Both the position numbers and the translations under genes were made by a program. This document shows positions 30,123 to 41,310 of a DNA stretch of 64,000 nucleotides, in pieces. The notes under the pieces were generated by a model, which had not been told where the DNA came from, searched no databases, and saw nothing but the letters and a program-made list of their open reading frames with translations. The stretch covers positions 15,942,268 through 16,006,267 of the forward strand of contig CM039462.1 of assembly GCA_022414725.1 (NCBI GenBank), in the 5' to 3' direction. This DNA comes from Microglena sp. YARC. Taxonomy: Eukaryota > Chlorophyta > Chlorophyceae > Chlamydomonadales > Chlamydomonadaceae. Numbering within the stretch: the first letter of the stretch is position 1; the number at the start of each line of letters is the position of its first letter.

Positions 30123-30960
30123 GTGAGTGGTGTATGATAGGGTAGAAAGGTGGTTGGGCATTTTGAGAGTGTGGGAGGGAGATTGAGGGGTGTGGAAAGG
30201 AGGGGGGGTGCATAGGAGGGTGGGCAGGGCTGGTGGCATAGAACAGGGAAGATACCAACGAGGAGGTTGATGGTTTTGAAAGGGAGGTGCATGGGAGGTT
30301 GAAAGGAGGTTGGGCATATTGAGAGTGTGGGAGGGAGATTGAGGGGTGTGGAAAGGAGGGAGGTTCCATGAGAGGGTGGGTACGGCTGGTGGCATAGAAC
30401 AGGGAAGATACCAAAGAGGAGGTTGATGGGCTTGAGGGAGGTGGGAGGTGCATGGGAGGGAGACAGATAGATCAAGGTTCTTGAGAGCAAAACTGTTTCC
30501 ATAAAGGAGGGCGGATCTCAAGATGGCAGATAGAGCACTATTAGAGGGAGGGACGTGCGTGGTGTATAGGAGTGTGGACATGAGGGGATGGGCATGTCAG
30601 GGAGACAGATATCTAGTGTTGTGAGGACAATGCCTGTGGCAAAGAGGAGGGAGAATTGCAAGAGATAAGATTGAGAGAGGGAGGTGCGTCGTGTATAGGG
30701 GGAGGTGTGTAGTGTATATGAGTGGGGGGTGCGTGGTGTATAGGAGTGTGGACATGAGGGGGCGGGCATGTCAGGGAGACAGATAGATCAAGTGTAGAGA
30801 GAGCAAGATTGGTGCCATATAGGAGAGCGGAAGGTTGAGATGTGTAGAAAGGAGGGTGTTTGCATGAGAGATTGAGGGGAATGAGGGAGGAAGCGAGTTC
30901 TAGGGGCATGTGAGGTAGGGAGCAAGGTAAGGGATGGAGAGAGATATAAAAAAGGTGATC
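30123..30960 (+). repeat. Donor-side array of exon 30059-30122
   Basis: Copies of GAAGATACCAAxGAGGAGGT and TGATGGxTTGAxAGGGAGGT at about 30245 and 30410, plus weaker ones, are mixed with GTGTGGAAAGGAGGG and GACAGATAGATCAAG repeats. The intron becomes AG-rich throughout. Confidence 0.7.
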
Positions 30961-31105
30961 AAAACAAGGCAGGCATCACTTTAGCGGTTCCCATCTGTTC
31001 AAAAAGAACACATCCATAGTTTATTGTGAGGTTCATTGTGTAGTTCCCTCTTAATGTGAACAGGCAGGACAATTAAGCCAACACAGGGCTTTGTTATCCG
31101 CTATG

Positions 31106-31265
31106 TATAGCGATCGCTAGTTTTGACCCCGTTTTGGAAAAAATATCGCTATACAATTTGAAAAAGGTGCCCCCCCCTCCCTGAAAAGCTATAAAAAGGT
31201 ATAGAAACCTATAAAACGCTGTCCCTGGAGGAGGCTTAACCAAAAAGCTAAAAAAAAACAATTTT
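31106..31265 (+). mobile_element. TATAGCGATCGCTA family, copy 1
   Basis: It starts TATAGCGATCGCTAGTTTTG, ACCCCGTTTT, then ATCGCTATA (inverse of the start). It continues with AAAGCTATAAAAAG, ACGCTGTCCCTGGAGGAGGC, CAAAAAGCTA and an A-rich end. Three further copies at 40949, 45050 and 52430 share this order. No tRNA-like boxes and no ORF. Confidence 0.75.
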
Positions 31266-31399
31266 AGTTTTTAACTCCCAGAGCTGACATGGTGCCATTC
31301 ATAAAATACGTTGTGCCCCTATTGTACCCGCCCATAGTTCCTTCCATTATTGATTATTATGTTTAATTCACATTTATCACACTTAAAACATCCACAGTT

Positions 31400-31632
31400 C
31401 CTTCTATGATGAATTTATATTGCACTCACACTATGAGCAGGCCAATGAAACCAACACGGTGGTCAGGCATTGAATATGCGATTCCCATTCATCACACTGA
31501 ACACATCCATAGTTCCTTTAATGATTTATGTGTACTGCACTCATACTATGAGCAGGCCAATAAAGCCAGCACAAAGGGCAGGCATTTAATCGAATATGCC
31601 ATTCCCATCAAGTTATTAACGCTGTTCATGCT
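31400..31632 (+). repeat. Decayed acceptor-side copies of exon 32681-32764
   Basis: Two about 115-bp units contain CTATGAGCAGGCCAATRAAR, CCARCAC and AGGCATTxAAT, similar to GAGCAGGCCAACGAGGCGGA at the pseudo-exon 32573. The unit also has CACATCCATAGTTCCTT. Confidence 0.55.
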
Positions 31633-32555
31633 ATAAGTACCAAGTATTGTTCTGAGTAACTGTGTGTACTGATGAAAGTATTGTTGTGTGTAACTGTGTG
31701 TACTGATGAAATTATTGTTGTGTGTAACTGTGTGTAACTGTGTGTACTGATGAAATTATTGTTCTAAGTAACTGTGTGTACTGATGAAATTATTGTTCTG
31801 AGTAACTGTGTGTAACTGTGTGTACTGATGAAAGTATTGTTGTGTGTAACTGTGTGTACTGATGAAAGTATTGTTGTGTGTAACTGTGTGTACTGATGAA
31901 ATTATTGTTCTAAGTAACTGTGTGTACTGATGAAATTATTGTTCTGAGTAACTGTGTGTACTGATGAAAGTATTGTTGTGTGTAACTGTGTGTACTGATG
32001 AAAGTATTGTTGTGTGTAACTGTGTGTACTGATGAAATTATTGTTCTGAGTAACTGTGTGTACTGATGAAATTATTGTTCTGAGTAACTGTGTGTACTTA
32101 TGAAAGTATTGTTGTGTGTAACTGTGTGTACTGATGAAAGTATTGTTGTGTGTAACTGTGTGTACTGATGAAAGTATTGTTGTGTGTAACTGTGTGTACT
32201 GATGAAAGTATTGTTGTGTGTAACTGTGTGTACTGATGAAATTATTGTTGTGTGTAACTGTGTGTACTGATGAAATTATTTTTGTGTGTAACTGTTTGTA
32301 CTGATGAAATTATTGTTGTGTGTAACTGTGTGTACTGATGAAATTATTGTTCTGAGTAACTGTGTGTACTGATGAAAGTATTGTTGTGTGTAACTGTGTG
32401 TACTGATGAAATTATTGTTGTGTGTAACTGTGTGTACTGATGAAAGTATTGTTGTGTGTAACTCTGTGTACTGATGAAAGTATTGTTCTGAGTAGCTGTG
32501 TGTACTGATGAAATTATTGTTATGTGTAACTGTGTGTACTGATGAAAGTATTGAT
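31633..32555. repeat. 34-bp minisatellite (GTAACTGTGTGTACTGATGA)
   Basis: About 27 units of GTAACTGTGTGTACTGATGA followed by AAGTATTGTTGTGT or AATTATTGTTCTGA. The two variants occur in mixed order with local doublets, indicating repeated block duplication. It ends at a copy of the next exon's acceptor. Confidence 0.95.
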
Positions 32556-32572
32556 ACTCTTTCTGTGAGCAG

Positions 32573-32605
32573 GCCAACGAGGCGGAGATGCTGGCAGGTA
32601 TCAAA
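32573..32605 (+). pseudogene. Partial copy of exon 32681-32764
   Basis: GTGAGCAG then GCCAACGAGGCGGAGATG, CTGGCAGGTAT matches the head of the true exon 108 bases downstream with one difference (ATG to CTG) before diverging. Acceptor-side tandem copy. Confidence 0.9.
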
Positions 32606-32680
32606 CAATATGTGGTACATCAATGTATTTTGCAATTCCCATATTATCAAGTGTGTTCCATCGCCTTCTTTCTGTCACAG

Positions 32681-32764
32681 GCCAACGAGGCGGAGATGAT
32701 GGCAGGTATTAATGACGCAGCTGAAGACATTCACCAAGATCGCGGGAAGAAACCTACAGTTTTT
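32681..32764 (+). CDS. Large gene, exon 10
   Basis: Acceptor CTGTCACAG, donor GTGAGT; phase 0 at both ends, 28 codons: ANEAEMMAGINDAAEDIHQD, RGKKPTVF. Acidic helix followed by a basic stretch. Confidence 0.8.
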
Positions 32765-32878
32765 GTGAGTGCAACCGGACATGGCCCTGGTGTATGAAGG
32801 GTGGCTGTGCTTTGCTTTGTTTGCATTGTTACCAGCTGTCAGGCTGCACACTATCTGCGGGCAGAATAAACACAATCA

Positions 32879-33840
32879 TTTCATCACTAGCACCATTACA
32901 CCACATATACATCACCATCACCATTACTCCACCATCTCATTACCACCACCATCTCATCTCCACCACCATCACATAACCGCCACCGTGATCACAACCATCA
33001 CCGCCCTGTAACTATCACATCACAACCAACATTACCACCATCACCACCATATCTACACACCATCAAATCAATACCATCACCATCACATCACCCCCATCTT
33101 AACACCACCACCACCGTCACCGTCACACTAACAACATCATTATGTCACCGCCCCAACACCATTAAATATCCGCCGTCTTTACATCACCACCATCATTATG
33201 TCACCGCCCCATCATTATCACACCACCATTACACAACCACTATCACCAGCACCATCATACCACTATCACCAGCACCATCTTACCTGGTGGGCTACTGGGT
33301 CTCTGGCTCTGAGGGCTACAACCACAATAGCTCAAGAGGGCATACTGGCCCACCATCACATCACCACCACCATCACACCACTATTACCATCACCATCATG
33401 CCAGGTCGGTCACTTGGTCCCTGGTGGTAAGGGCTAAAACCACAATAAGTCAAAAGGGCATACAACCACCATCACATCATCACCGCCATCACACATCACC
33501 ACTGTCTCACATCATTACATGAACACCATCACACATCAACACCATCACACATCAACACCATTACACATCACCACCATCATACATCACCACCATCACACAT
33601 CACCACCATCACCAACACCATCACACACCACAACCATCACACACCACCACCATCACACGCCATCACCACCATCGCACCAGGTGGGCTACTGGGTCCCTGG
33701 GGGAGAAGGCTACAATCTCAATAAGCCAAAAGGACATACTGCCCCACCATCACACATCACCACCATCACAGATCACCACCATCACTCACCATCACCACCA
33801 CCATCACACACCATAACTACGACCATCACCATTGCACCAG
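32879..33840 (+). repeat. CAC/CAT-rich array with three pseudo-exon heads
   Basis: Long CACCACCATCACAC repeats are interrupted at about 33286, 33402 and 33681 by an acceptor-like site plus GGTGGGCTACTGGGTCCCTG, the head of exon 33841, and AAGGGCTACAACCACAATA. These are acceptor-side copies in which the CAC repeat is the duplicated intron end. His-rich ORFs are artefacts. Confidence 0.85.
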
Positions 33841-33977
33841 GTGGGCTACTGGGTCCCTGGGGGAGAGGGCTACAACCACAAGAAACCGAAAGGTCAGGGG
33901 GAGGAGTCTAGCATTGGGGACATGGAGGCGTATAAGCTGTCCTTTGATGTTCGCTTCTTGGAAAGGAGACTGGCCAA
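33841..33977 (+). CDS. Large gene, exon 11
   Basis: Acceptor GCACCAG, donor GTAAGG; phase 0 start, phase 2 end, 45 codons: VGYWVPGGEGYNHKKPKGQG, EESSIGDMEAYKLSFDVRFL, ERRLA. A Trp/Tyr/Gly segment followed by a helix. The AA end plus the next exon's G makes Lys. Confidence 0.82.
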
Positions 33978-34390
33978 GTAAGGCCTTGCATTGGGTTGGG
34001 TCGGTGTGGGTGGGTGGGTGGGTTTGGAGGCGAGCCTTGTGGGTGGGGTTTGGGATGGGGCGGGAGATAGAGGATTCTCTATATGTACATATGTGGGGAC
34101 ATGGAGGCTTATAAGCTATCCTTTGATGTTTGTATCTTGAAAGTAAGGCTGACCAAGCAAGACCATTGGTTGTGTGTGTGTGGTGGTGGTGGTGCTGGGG
34201 GGGGATTATCGATATTTACATATGTGGGGACAAGGAGGCTTATAAGCTGTCCTTTGATGTTCGCTTCTTGGAAAGGAGACTGGCCAAGTAAGACCTTGTG
34301 TTTGGTTGGGTCAGTGTGTGTGTGGTGAGGTGGGGGTGGGGAGAGAGAGGATTATATATATTTACATACATGTGGGGACATAGAGGCTTG
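33978..34390 (+). repeat. Donor-side copies of exon 33841-33977
   Basis: Two copies of GGGGACAAGGAGGCTTATAA, GCTGTCCTTTGATGTTCGCT and TCTTGGAAAGGAGACTGGCC end at AAGTAAG (about 34093-34160 and 34227-34291). The first has a deletion and GACCAAGCAAG instead of the donor. A third start lies at 34373. Confidence 0.85.
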
Positions 34391-34925
34391 CCATATCCGT
34401 ACTCCCTACCCTTATCTCCTGCGCACTATCAAAGAGAGGCCCTGATCACCTGCACCCAATCTAAGTGAGGCCGGTAGCAAGGACCATATTCGTACTCCCT
34501 ACCCTTATCTCCTGCGCCCCATCTAAGTGAGGCCGGTAGCAAGGACTATATCCGTACTCCCTACCCCTGATCACCTGCACCCCATCTAAGTGAGGCCGGT
34601 AGCAATCACCCAGTCTATGTGAGGCCGGTAGCAACCACCCAGTCTAAGTGAGGCCGGTAGCAACCCTTCAGTCTAAGTGAGGCCGGTAGCAATCACCACC
34701 ACCACTCACCGCCACACCATGCGGCAAGTGAGGCCACCACCGCTCACCCCACACTAAGTGAGGCCGGTAGCAATCACCACCACCACTCACCGCCACACCA
34801 TGCGGCAAGTGAGGCCACCACCGCTCACCCCACACTAAGTGAGGCCGGTAGCAATCACCCCACCACTCACCGCCACACCATATCCGTACTCCCTACCCTG
34901 ATCTCCTACAAGCAATTAATGACGT
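34390..34925 (+). repeat. Short repeats of AAGTGAGGCCGGTAGCAA
   Basis: About ten irregular units of CTAAGTGAGGCCGGTAGCAA, CACCACCACTCACCGCCACA and CCATATCCGTACTCCCTACC. They derive from the head of exon 36013 (GAGGCTGGCAGTAAAGACCA, TATCCGTACTCCCTACCCTG). Confidence 0.8.
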
Positions 34926-36012
34926 GGGCCAAAATCCAAATGTATAATGTTGGCTAAAGAAAGATGTCAACATTTAATCCCACCCAACCAGGTGGGGCTA
35001 CCAAGAAGAGCAGCCCAGACTTGGCTGAAATACATGTAAAATCAAATGTAATAGAATCCGATCCAATATTAACCAATGTAATACAATGTAAACCAATCAA
35101 ATACAATATAAACCAATCAAATACAATATAAAACCAATCCAATCGTATCCACCAGGTGGGGCTTCCAAGATGGGCGGCCAAGAGCTGGCTGAAGAAATGT
35201 AAAATCCAATCTAAACCAATTCAATATAAACCAATCCAATCCTATTCACCAGGTGGGGCTACCAAAAAAAGTTCCACACCCCCTACCCTGATGTGCTTCG
35301 TGCCATTGACGACATTGTGGGCCAGATTCTAAAGTGTATAATGTTGGCTAAATAAACATGTCAAATCCAATCCTATTCACCAGGTGGGGCTACCAAGAAG
35401 GCCTCATTGAGGCTGGTAGCAAGGACCATATCCGTTCCCCCTACCCTGAACTCCTTCGTGCCATCAATGGCATCGCGGGCCAAAATCCAAAATGTATCAT
35501 GTTGGCTAAATAAACATGCCAAATCCAATCCTATTCACCAGGCGGGGCTACCAAGAAGGCCTAAGTGAGGCTGTCATGTAAGAACCACTTCAAGTGTCCC
35601 TACCCTGATCTCCTGCGTGCCATTATTGACGTGGGCCAAAATCCAAAATGCATAATGTTGGCTAAAGAAACAACCTTAAATCCAACCCGTATCACTAGGT
35701 GGGGCTACCAAGAAGGCCTCAGTGAGGCTGGCAGTAAGGACCATATCCTTACTCCTTACCCTGATCACTTGCGCGCCATTAATGACGTAGGCCAGATTCC
35801 AAAATGTATAATGTTGGCTAAACAAACATCCTAAGATCCAACCCTCTTCACTAGGTGGGGCTACCTAGAATGCCTCAGTGAGGCTGGTGGCAAGGACCAT
35901 ATCCGCACCCCCTACCCTGATCTGCTTCCTGCCATTGACGACATTGTGGGCCAGATTCCAAATGTATAATGTTGGCTAAGGAAAAATGTTAAAATCCAAT
36001 CCCGTCCACCAG
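34926..36012 (+). repeat. Acceptor-side array of exon 36013-36211, about 150-160 bp unit
   Basis: Seven copies (heads at about 34992, 35157, 35253, 35385, 35543, 35699, 35855) each start CACCAGGTGGGGCTACCAAG. The longer ones carry the exon to GACGACATTGTGGGCCAGAT and then intron sequence ATGTATAATGTTGGCTAAA. In the true exon that point reads GTGGAGGCCATGACAG. Several units preserve an open frame. Confidence 0.9.
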
Positions 36013-36211
36013 GTGGGGCTACCAAGAAGGCCTCAGTGAGGCTGGCAGTAAAGACCATATCCGTACTCCCTACCCTGATCTGCTTCGCGCCATTGACGAC
36101 ATTGTGGAGGCCATGACAGTGAGCAGGGACGAGGCACGCGACATGGGAAACTTTGTCAGCCAGGTTCGCTCCTTCTTCCGCGAGCACAACTTTGACCTGG
36201 ACCCAAGGAAG
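36013..36211 (+). CDS. Large gene, exon 12
   Basis: Acceptor CCACCAG, first donor GTGGGT; one leading base, phase 0 end, 66 codons: WGYQEGLSEAGSKDHIRTPY, PDLLRAIDDIVEAMTVSRDE, ARDMGNFVSQVRSFFREHNF, DLDPRK. Helical, amphipathic. The donor is repeated every 33 bases downstream, so longer versions with extra 11-residue units are possible; the shortest is given here. Confidence 0.82.
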
Positions 36212-36475
36212 GTGGGTAAATTGGTTGACCTGGACCCAAGGAAGGTGGGTAAATTGGTTGACCTGGACCCAAGGAAGGTGGGTAAATTGGTTGACCTGGA
36301 TCCAAGGAAGGTGGGTAAATTGGTTGACCTGGATCCAAGGAATGTGGGTAAATTGGTTGACCTGGACCCAAGGAATGTGGGTAAATTGGTTGACCTGGAC
36401 CCAAGGAATGTAGGTAAATTGGTTGACCTGGATCCAAGGAAGGTGGGTAAATTGGTTGACCTGGACCCAAGGATT
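36195..36475 (+). repeat. 33-bp repeat carrying the exon 12 end and donor, about 8 units
   Basis: Units of GACCTGGACCCAAGGAAGGT followed by GGGTAAATTGGTT encode VDLDPRKVGKL in frame with exon 12. Copies keep AAG|GTGGGT or AAT|GTGGGT; the last runs into a T tract of about 25 bases (36475-36499). The unit length is 11 codons, so every donor is in the same phase. Confidence 0.92.
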
Positions 36476-36539
36476 TTTTTTTTTTTTTTTTTTTTTTTAC
36501 ATGATCTATCAAGTTTACCACCCTTCCACCAACTAAAAA

Positions 36540-36610
36540 ATCCATTCCACATCCTTCAAGCCGCACATCACACGAGGAAGTCCCTACAGTTCCCTTCTTG
36601 GACCCTCAGA
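36540..36610 (+). repeat. Ectopic fragment of exon 28511-28594 end and its donor side
   Basis: CCTTCAAGCCGCACATCACA, CGAGGAAGTCCC resembles CCTTCAAGCCACGCATCACG, CGAGTGAGTCCT at 28571-28603, and the flanking CACCCTTCCACCAACTAAA resembles the CACC repeat after that exon. The copy is about 8 kb from its source. Confidence 0.6.
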
Positions 36611-36648
36611 CACCTACACACACACCACCACGCACACACTATCACTTC

Positions 36649-36679
<31 letters not shown>

Positions 36680-36844
36680 ACCCCAACACACACACACCTC
36701 CACCACCATCACTTCACCCCCACACACTCACCACAACCACGGACAAACCACCACCTCTCACTGCCCATCCATGTGTTTATACGCTCCTCCAGCAGGCTAC
36801 TCACTGCCCATTGTACTGTACTGTCAAGTGTATCGTATTGTGCT

Positions 36845-39800
36845 GCTGCCGTTGAAATTGTGATATTTATGTGCACATATCCTACAACTGGGCATGCTGC
36901 CGTTGAAATTGTGAGATTTATGTGCACATATCTTACACCTGGGCATGCTGCCGTTGAAACTGTGAGATGTATATACACATATCTTACACCTGGGCATGCT
37001 GCCGTTAAAACTGTGAGATTTATGTACACATATCCTACACGTGGGCATGCTGCCGTTAAAATTGTGAGATTTATGTGCACATATCCTACACCTGGTCATG
37101 CTGCCGTTAAAATTGTGAGATTTATGTGCACATATCCTACACCTGGGCATGCTGCCGTTGAAACAGTGAGATTTACATACACATATCTTACACCTGGGCT
37201 TGCTGCCGTTAAAACTGTGAGATTTATGTGCACATATCTTACACATGGGCATGCTGCCGTTGAAACAGTGAGATTTATATACACATATCTTACACCTGGG
37301 CATGCTGCCGTTAAAACTGTGAGATTTATGTACACATATCCTACATGTGGGCATGCTGCCGTTAAAATTGTGAGATTTATGTGCGCATATCCTACACCTG
37401 GTCATGCTGCCGTTAAAATTGTGAGATTCATGTGCACATATCCTACACCTGGGCATGCTGCCGTTACAATTGTGAGATTTATGTGCACATATCCTACACC
37501 TGGGCATGCTGCCGTTAAAACTGTGAGATTTACGTGCACATATCTTACACCTGGGCATGCTGCCGTTAAAACTGTGAGATTTATGTGCACATATCTTACA
37601 TGTGGGCATGCTGCCGTTGAAACAGTGAGATTTATATACACATATCTTACACGTGGGCATGCTGCCGTTAAAACTGTGAGATTTATGTGCACATATCCTA
37701 CACGTGGGCATGCTGCCGTTAAAATTGTGAGATTTATGTGCACATATCCTACACCTGGTCATGCTGCCGTTAAAATTGTGAGATTTATGTGCACATATCC
37801 AACACCTGGGCATGCTGCCGTTAAAATTGTGAGATTTATGTGCACATATCCTACACCTGGGCATGCTGCCGTTGAAACAGTGAGATTTATATACACATAC
37901 CTTACACGTGGGCATGCTGCCGTTAAAACTGTGAGATTTATGTGCACATATCTTACACGTGGGCATGCTGCCGTTGAAACTGTGAGATTTATATACACAT
38001 ATCTTACACCTGGGCATGCTGCCGTTAAAACTGTGAGATTTATGTACACATATCCTACACGTGGGCATGCTGCCGCTGGAACTGTGAGATTTATGTACAC
38101 ATATCCTACACCTGGGCATGCTGCCGTTAAATTGTGCGATTATGTGCACATATCCTACACCTGGGCATACTGCCGTTGAAACAGTGAGATTTATACACAC
38201 ATACCTTACACGTGGGCTTGCTGCCGTTAAAACTGTGAGATTTATGTGCACATATCTTACACGTGGGCATGCTGCCGTTGAAACAGTGAGATTTATATAC
38301 ACATATCTTACACCTGGGCATGCTGCCGTTAAAACTGTGAGATTTATGTACACATATCCTACACGTGGGCATGCTGCCGTTGAAACTGTGAGATTTTTGT
38401 ACACATATCCTACACCTGGGCATGCTGCTGTTAAATTGTGCGATTTATGTGCACATATCCTACACCTGGGCATGCTGCCGTTAAAACTGTGAGATTTATG
38501 TACACATATCCTACACCTGGGCATGCTGCCGTTGAAACTGTGAGATTTATACACACATATCTCACACGTGGGCATGCTGCCGTTAAAACTGTGAGATTTA
38601 TGTGCACATATCCTACACCTGGACATGCTGCCGTTAAAATTGTGAGATTTATTTGCACATATCCTACATCTGGGCATGCTGCCGTTGAAACTGTGAGATT
38701 TATGTACACATATCCTACACCTGGGCATGCTGCCGTTGAAACTGTGAGATTTATATACACATATCTCACACCTGGGCATGCTGCCGTTATAACTGTGAGA
38801 TTTATGTGCACATATCCTACACCCGGGCATGCTGCCGTTAAAATTGTGAGATTTATGTGCACGTATCCTACATCTGGTCATGCTGCTGTTGAAAATGTGA
38901 GATTTATGTACACATATCCTACACGTGGGCATGCTGCCGTTGAAACTGTGAGATTTATATACACATATCTTACACGTGGGCATGCTGCCGTTGAAACTGT
39001 GAGATTTATATACACATATCTTACACGTGGGCATGCTGCCGTTGAAACTGTGAGAGTTATATACACATATCTTACACGTGGGCATGCTGCCGTTGAAACT
39101 GTGAGATTTATATACACATATCTTACACCTGGGCATGCTGCCGTTGAAACTGTGAGATTTATGTACACATATCCTACACCTGGGCATGCTGCCGTTGAAA
39201 CAGTGAGATTTATATACACATATCCTACACGTGGGCATGCTGCCGTTAAAACTGTGAGATTTATGTACACATATCCTACACCTGGGCATGCTGCCGATAA
39301 AACTGTGAGATTTATGTGCACATATCCTACACCTGGGCATGCTGCCGTTAAAATTGTGAGATTTATGTGCACATATCCTACACCTGGGCATGCTGCCGTT
39401 AAAATTGTGAGATTTATGTGCACATATCCTACACCTGGGCATGCTGCCGTTGAAACTGTGAGATTTATGTGCACATATCCTACATCTGGGCATGCTGCCG
39501 TTGAAACTGTGAGATTTATATACACATATCTTACACGTGGGCATGCTGCCGTTGAATCTGTGAGATTTGTATACACATATCTTACGCCTGGGCATGCTGC
39601 CGTTAAAACTGTGAGATTTATGTACACATATCTTACACGTGGGCATGCTGCCGTTGAAACTGTGAGATTTATATACACATATCTTACACCTGGGCATGCT
39701 GCCGTTAAAACTGTGAGATTTATGTGCACATATCCTACACCTGGGCATGCTGCCGTTAAAATTGTGAGATTTATTTGCACATATCCTACATCTGGGCATG

Positions 39801-40918
39801 CTGCCGTTGAAACAGTGAGATTTATGTACACATATCCTACACCTGGGCATGCTGCCGTTGAAACTGTGAGATTTATATACACATATCTCACACCTGGGCA
39901 TGCTGCCGTTATAACTGTGAGATTTATGTGCACATATCCCACACCTGGGCATGCTGCCGTTAAAATTGTGAGATTTATGTGCACGTATCCTACATCTGGG
40001 CATGCTGCCGTTGAAACTGTGAGATTTATGTACACATATCCTACACGTGGGCATGCTGCTGTTGAAACAGTGAGATTTATATACACATATCATACACGTG
40101 GGCATGCTGCCGTTGAAACTGTGAGATTTATATACACATATCTTACACGTGGGCATGCTGCCGTTGAAACTGTGAGAGTTATATACACATATCTTACACG
40201 TGGGCATGCTGCCGTTGAAACTGTGAGATTTATATACACATATCTTACACCTGGGCATGCTGCCGTTGAAACTGTGAGATTTATATACACTTATCCTACA
40301 CCTGGGCATGCTGCCGTTAAAATTGTGAGATTTATGTGCATATATCCTACACCTGGGCATGCTGCCGTTAAAATTGTGAGATTTGTGTGCACATATCCTA
40401 CACCTGGGCATGCTGCCGTTAAAACTGTGAGATTTATGTGCACATATCTTACACCTGGGCATGCTGCCGTTAAAATTGTGAGATTTATGTGCACATATCC
40501 TACATCCGGGCATGCTGCCGTTAAAACTGTGAGATTTATGTACACATATCCTACACCTGGGCATGCTGCCGTTGAAACAGTGAGATTTATATACACATAT
40601 CTTACACGTGGGCATGCTGCCGTTGAAACTGTGAGATTTATATACACATATCTCACACCTGGGCATGCTGCCGTTAAAACTGTGAGATTGATGTGCACAT
40701 ATCCTACACCTGGGCATGCTGCCGTTAAAATTGTGAGATTTATGTGCACATATCCTACATCTGGGCATGCTGCCGTTGAAACTGTGAGATTTATGTACAC
40801 ATATCCTACACCTGGGCATGCTGCCGTTGAAACTGTGAGATTTATATACACATATCTTACACGTGGGCATGCTGCCGTTGAAACTGTGAGATTTACGTAC
40901 ACATATCCTACACCTGGG
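36845..40918. repeat. 51-bp minisatellite, about 80 units with higher-order structure
   Basis: The unit is GGCATGCTGCCGTTGAAACT, GTGAGATTTATATACACATA, TCTTACACCTG. Nearly all units are exactly 51 bases; rare deletions occur near 38130 and 38430. Two ordered series of variants starting near 38590 and 39712 match, giving a 1,122-bp (22-unit) higher-order repeat. As 51 is divisible by three and the unit lacks stops in several frames, ORFs of 1,413 (minus) and 841 (plus) codons arise. The array lies in the intron between exons 12 and 13. Confidence 0.95.
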
Positions 40919-40948
40919 ATACCCCCCCCCCCCCCCCCCCCCCCCGTT

Positions 40949-41130
40949 TATAGCGATCGCTAGTTTTGACCCCGTTTTTGTGAAATTATCGCTATAAAAT
41001 GTTTTAAAACGATTTTGTTTTGCCCCAAAAGGCCTCCCAAAGCTACAAAAAGCTATAGCAAGCACTATAACGCTGGCCCCTGGAGGAGGCCTAAAATCAT
41101 AAAGCTAGAAAAAACCCACTTTCAGATTTG
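40949..41130 (+). mobile_element. TATAGCGATCGCTA family, copy 2
   Basis: TATAGCGATCGCTAGTTTTG, ACCCCGTTTTTGTG, ATCGCTATAAAATG, CAAAAAGCTATAGCAAGC, ACGCTGGCCCCTGGAGGAGG and AAAGCTAGAAAAAACCC. Preceded directly by a run of 24 C after the minisatellite. Confidence 0.78.
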
Positions 41131-41163
41131 ATTTTTTTTGCTGATGTTGCTCTGCTCCTGCAG

Positions 41164-41229
41164 GGTGATAAGAAGGGTGAGGCATTGGACCCCTTCCTGG
41201 AGAAGATTAAGAAGATCAAAGGCTATGAG
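41164..41229 (+). CDS. Large gene, exon 13
   Basis: Acceptor CCTGCAG, donor GTGAGT; phase 0 at both ends, 22 codons: GDKKGEALDPFLEKIKKIKG, YE. Short Lys-rich helix. No obvious self-derived array next to it. Confidence 0.78.
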
Positions 41230-41248
41230 GTGAGTGTGTAAAAAAGTA

Positions 41249-41310
41249 ACAATAACGCCTAGTGGAGATTAGTATTACGGAGCAGTTGGTAACAGGCTGC
41301 TACTGTGAGT
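41249..41310 (-). mobile_element. tRNA-derived SINE body fragment
   Basis: The plus strand reads AACAATAACGCCTAGTGGAG, ATTAGTATTACGGAGCAGTT and GGTAACAGGCTGCTACT, similar to the minus-strand SINE body end at 21829. Strongly diverged. Confidence 0.5.

Noticed and set aside
29494..30126. IHTYIHTY and MYVCMYVC proteins
   Set aside because: Tetranucleotide repeat ORFs on both strands within an intron.
36104..38179. Plus-strand ORF of 691 codons continuing from exon 12
   Set aside because: It is in frame with exon 12, but reads through the donor, a poly-T tract and CAC-rich sequence. Splicing to 41164 keeps all phases, so I treat it as an unspliced read-through.
36824..41065. Minus-strand ORF of 1,413 codons and plus-strand ORF of 841 codons, resembling a giant repeat protein
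   Set aside because: Both are produced by the same 51-bp minisatellite, open in several frames on both strands. The minus ORF runs through a C run and a dispersed repeat at its start. Neither has a start context or splice support.
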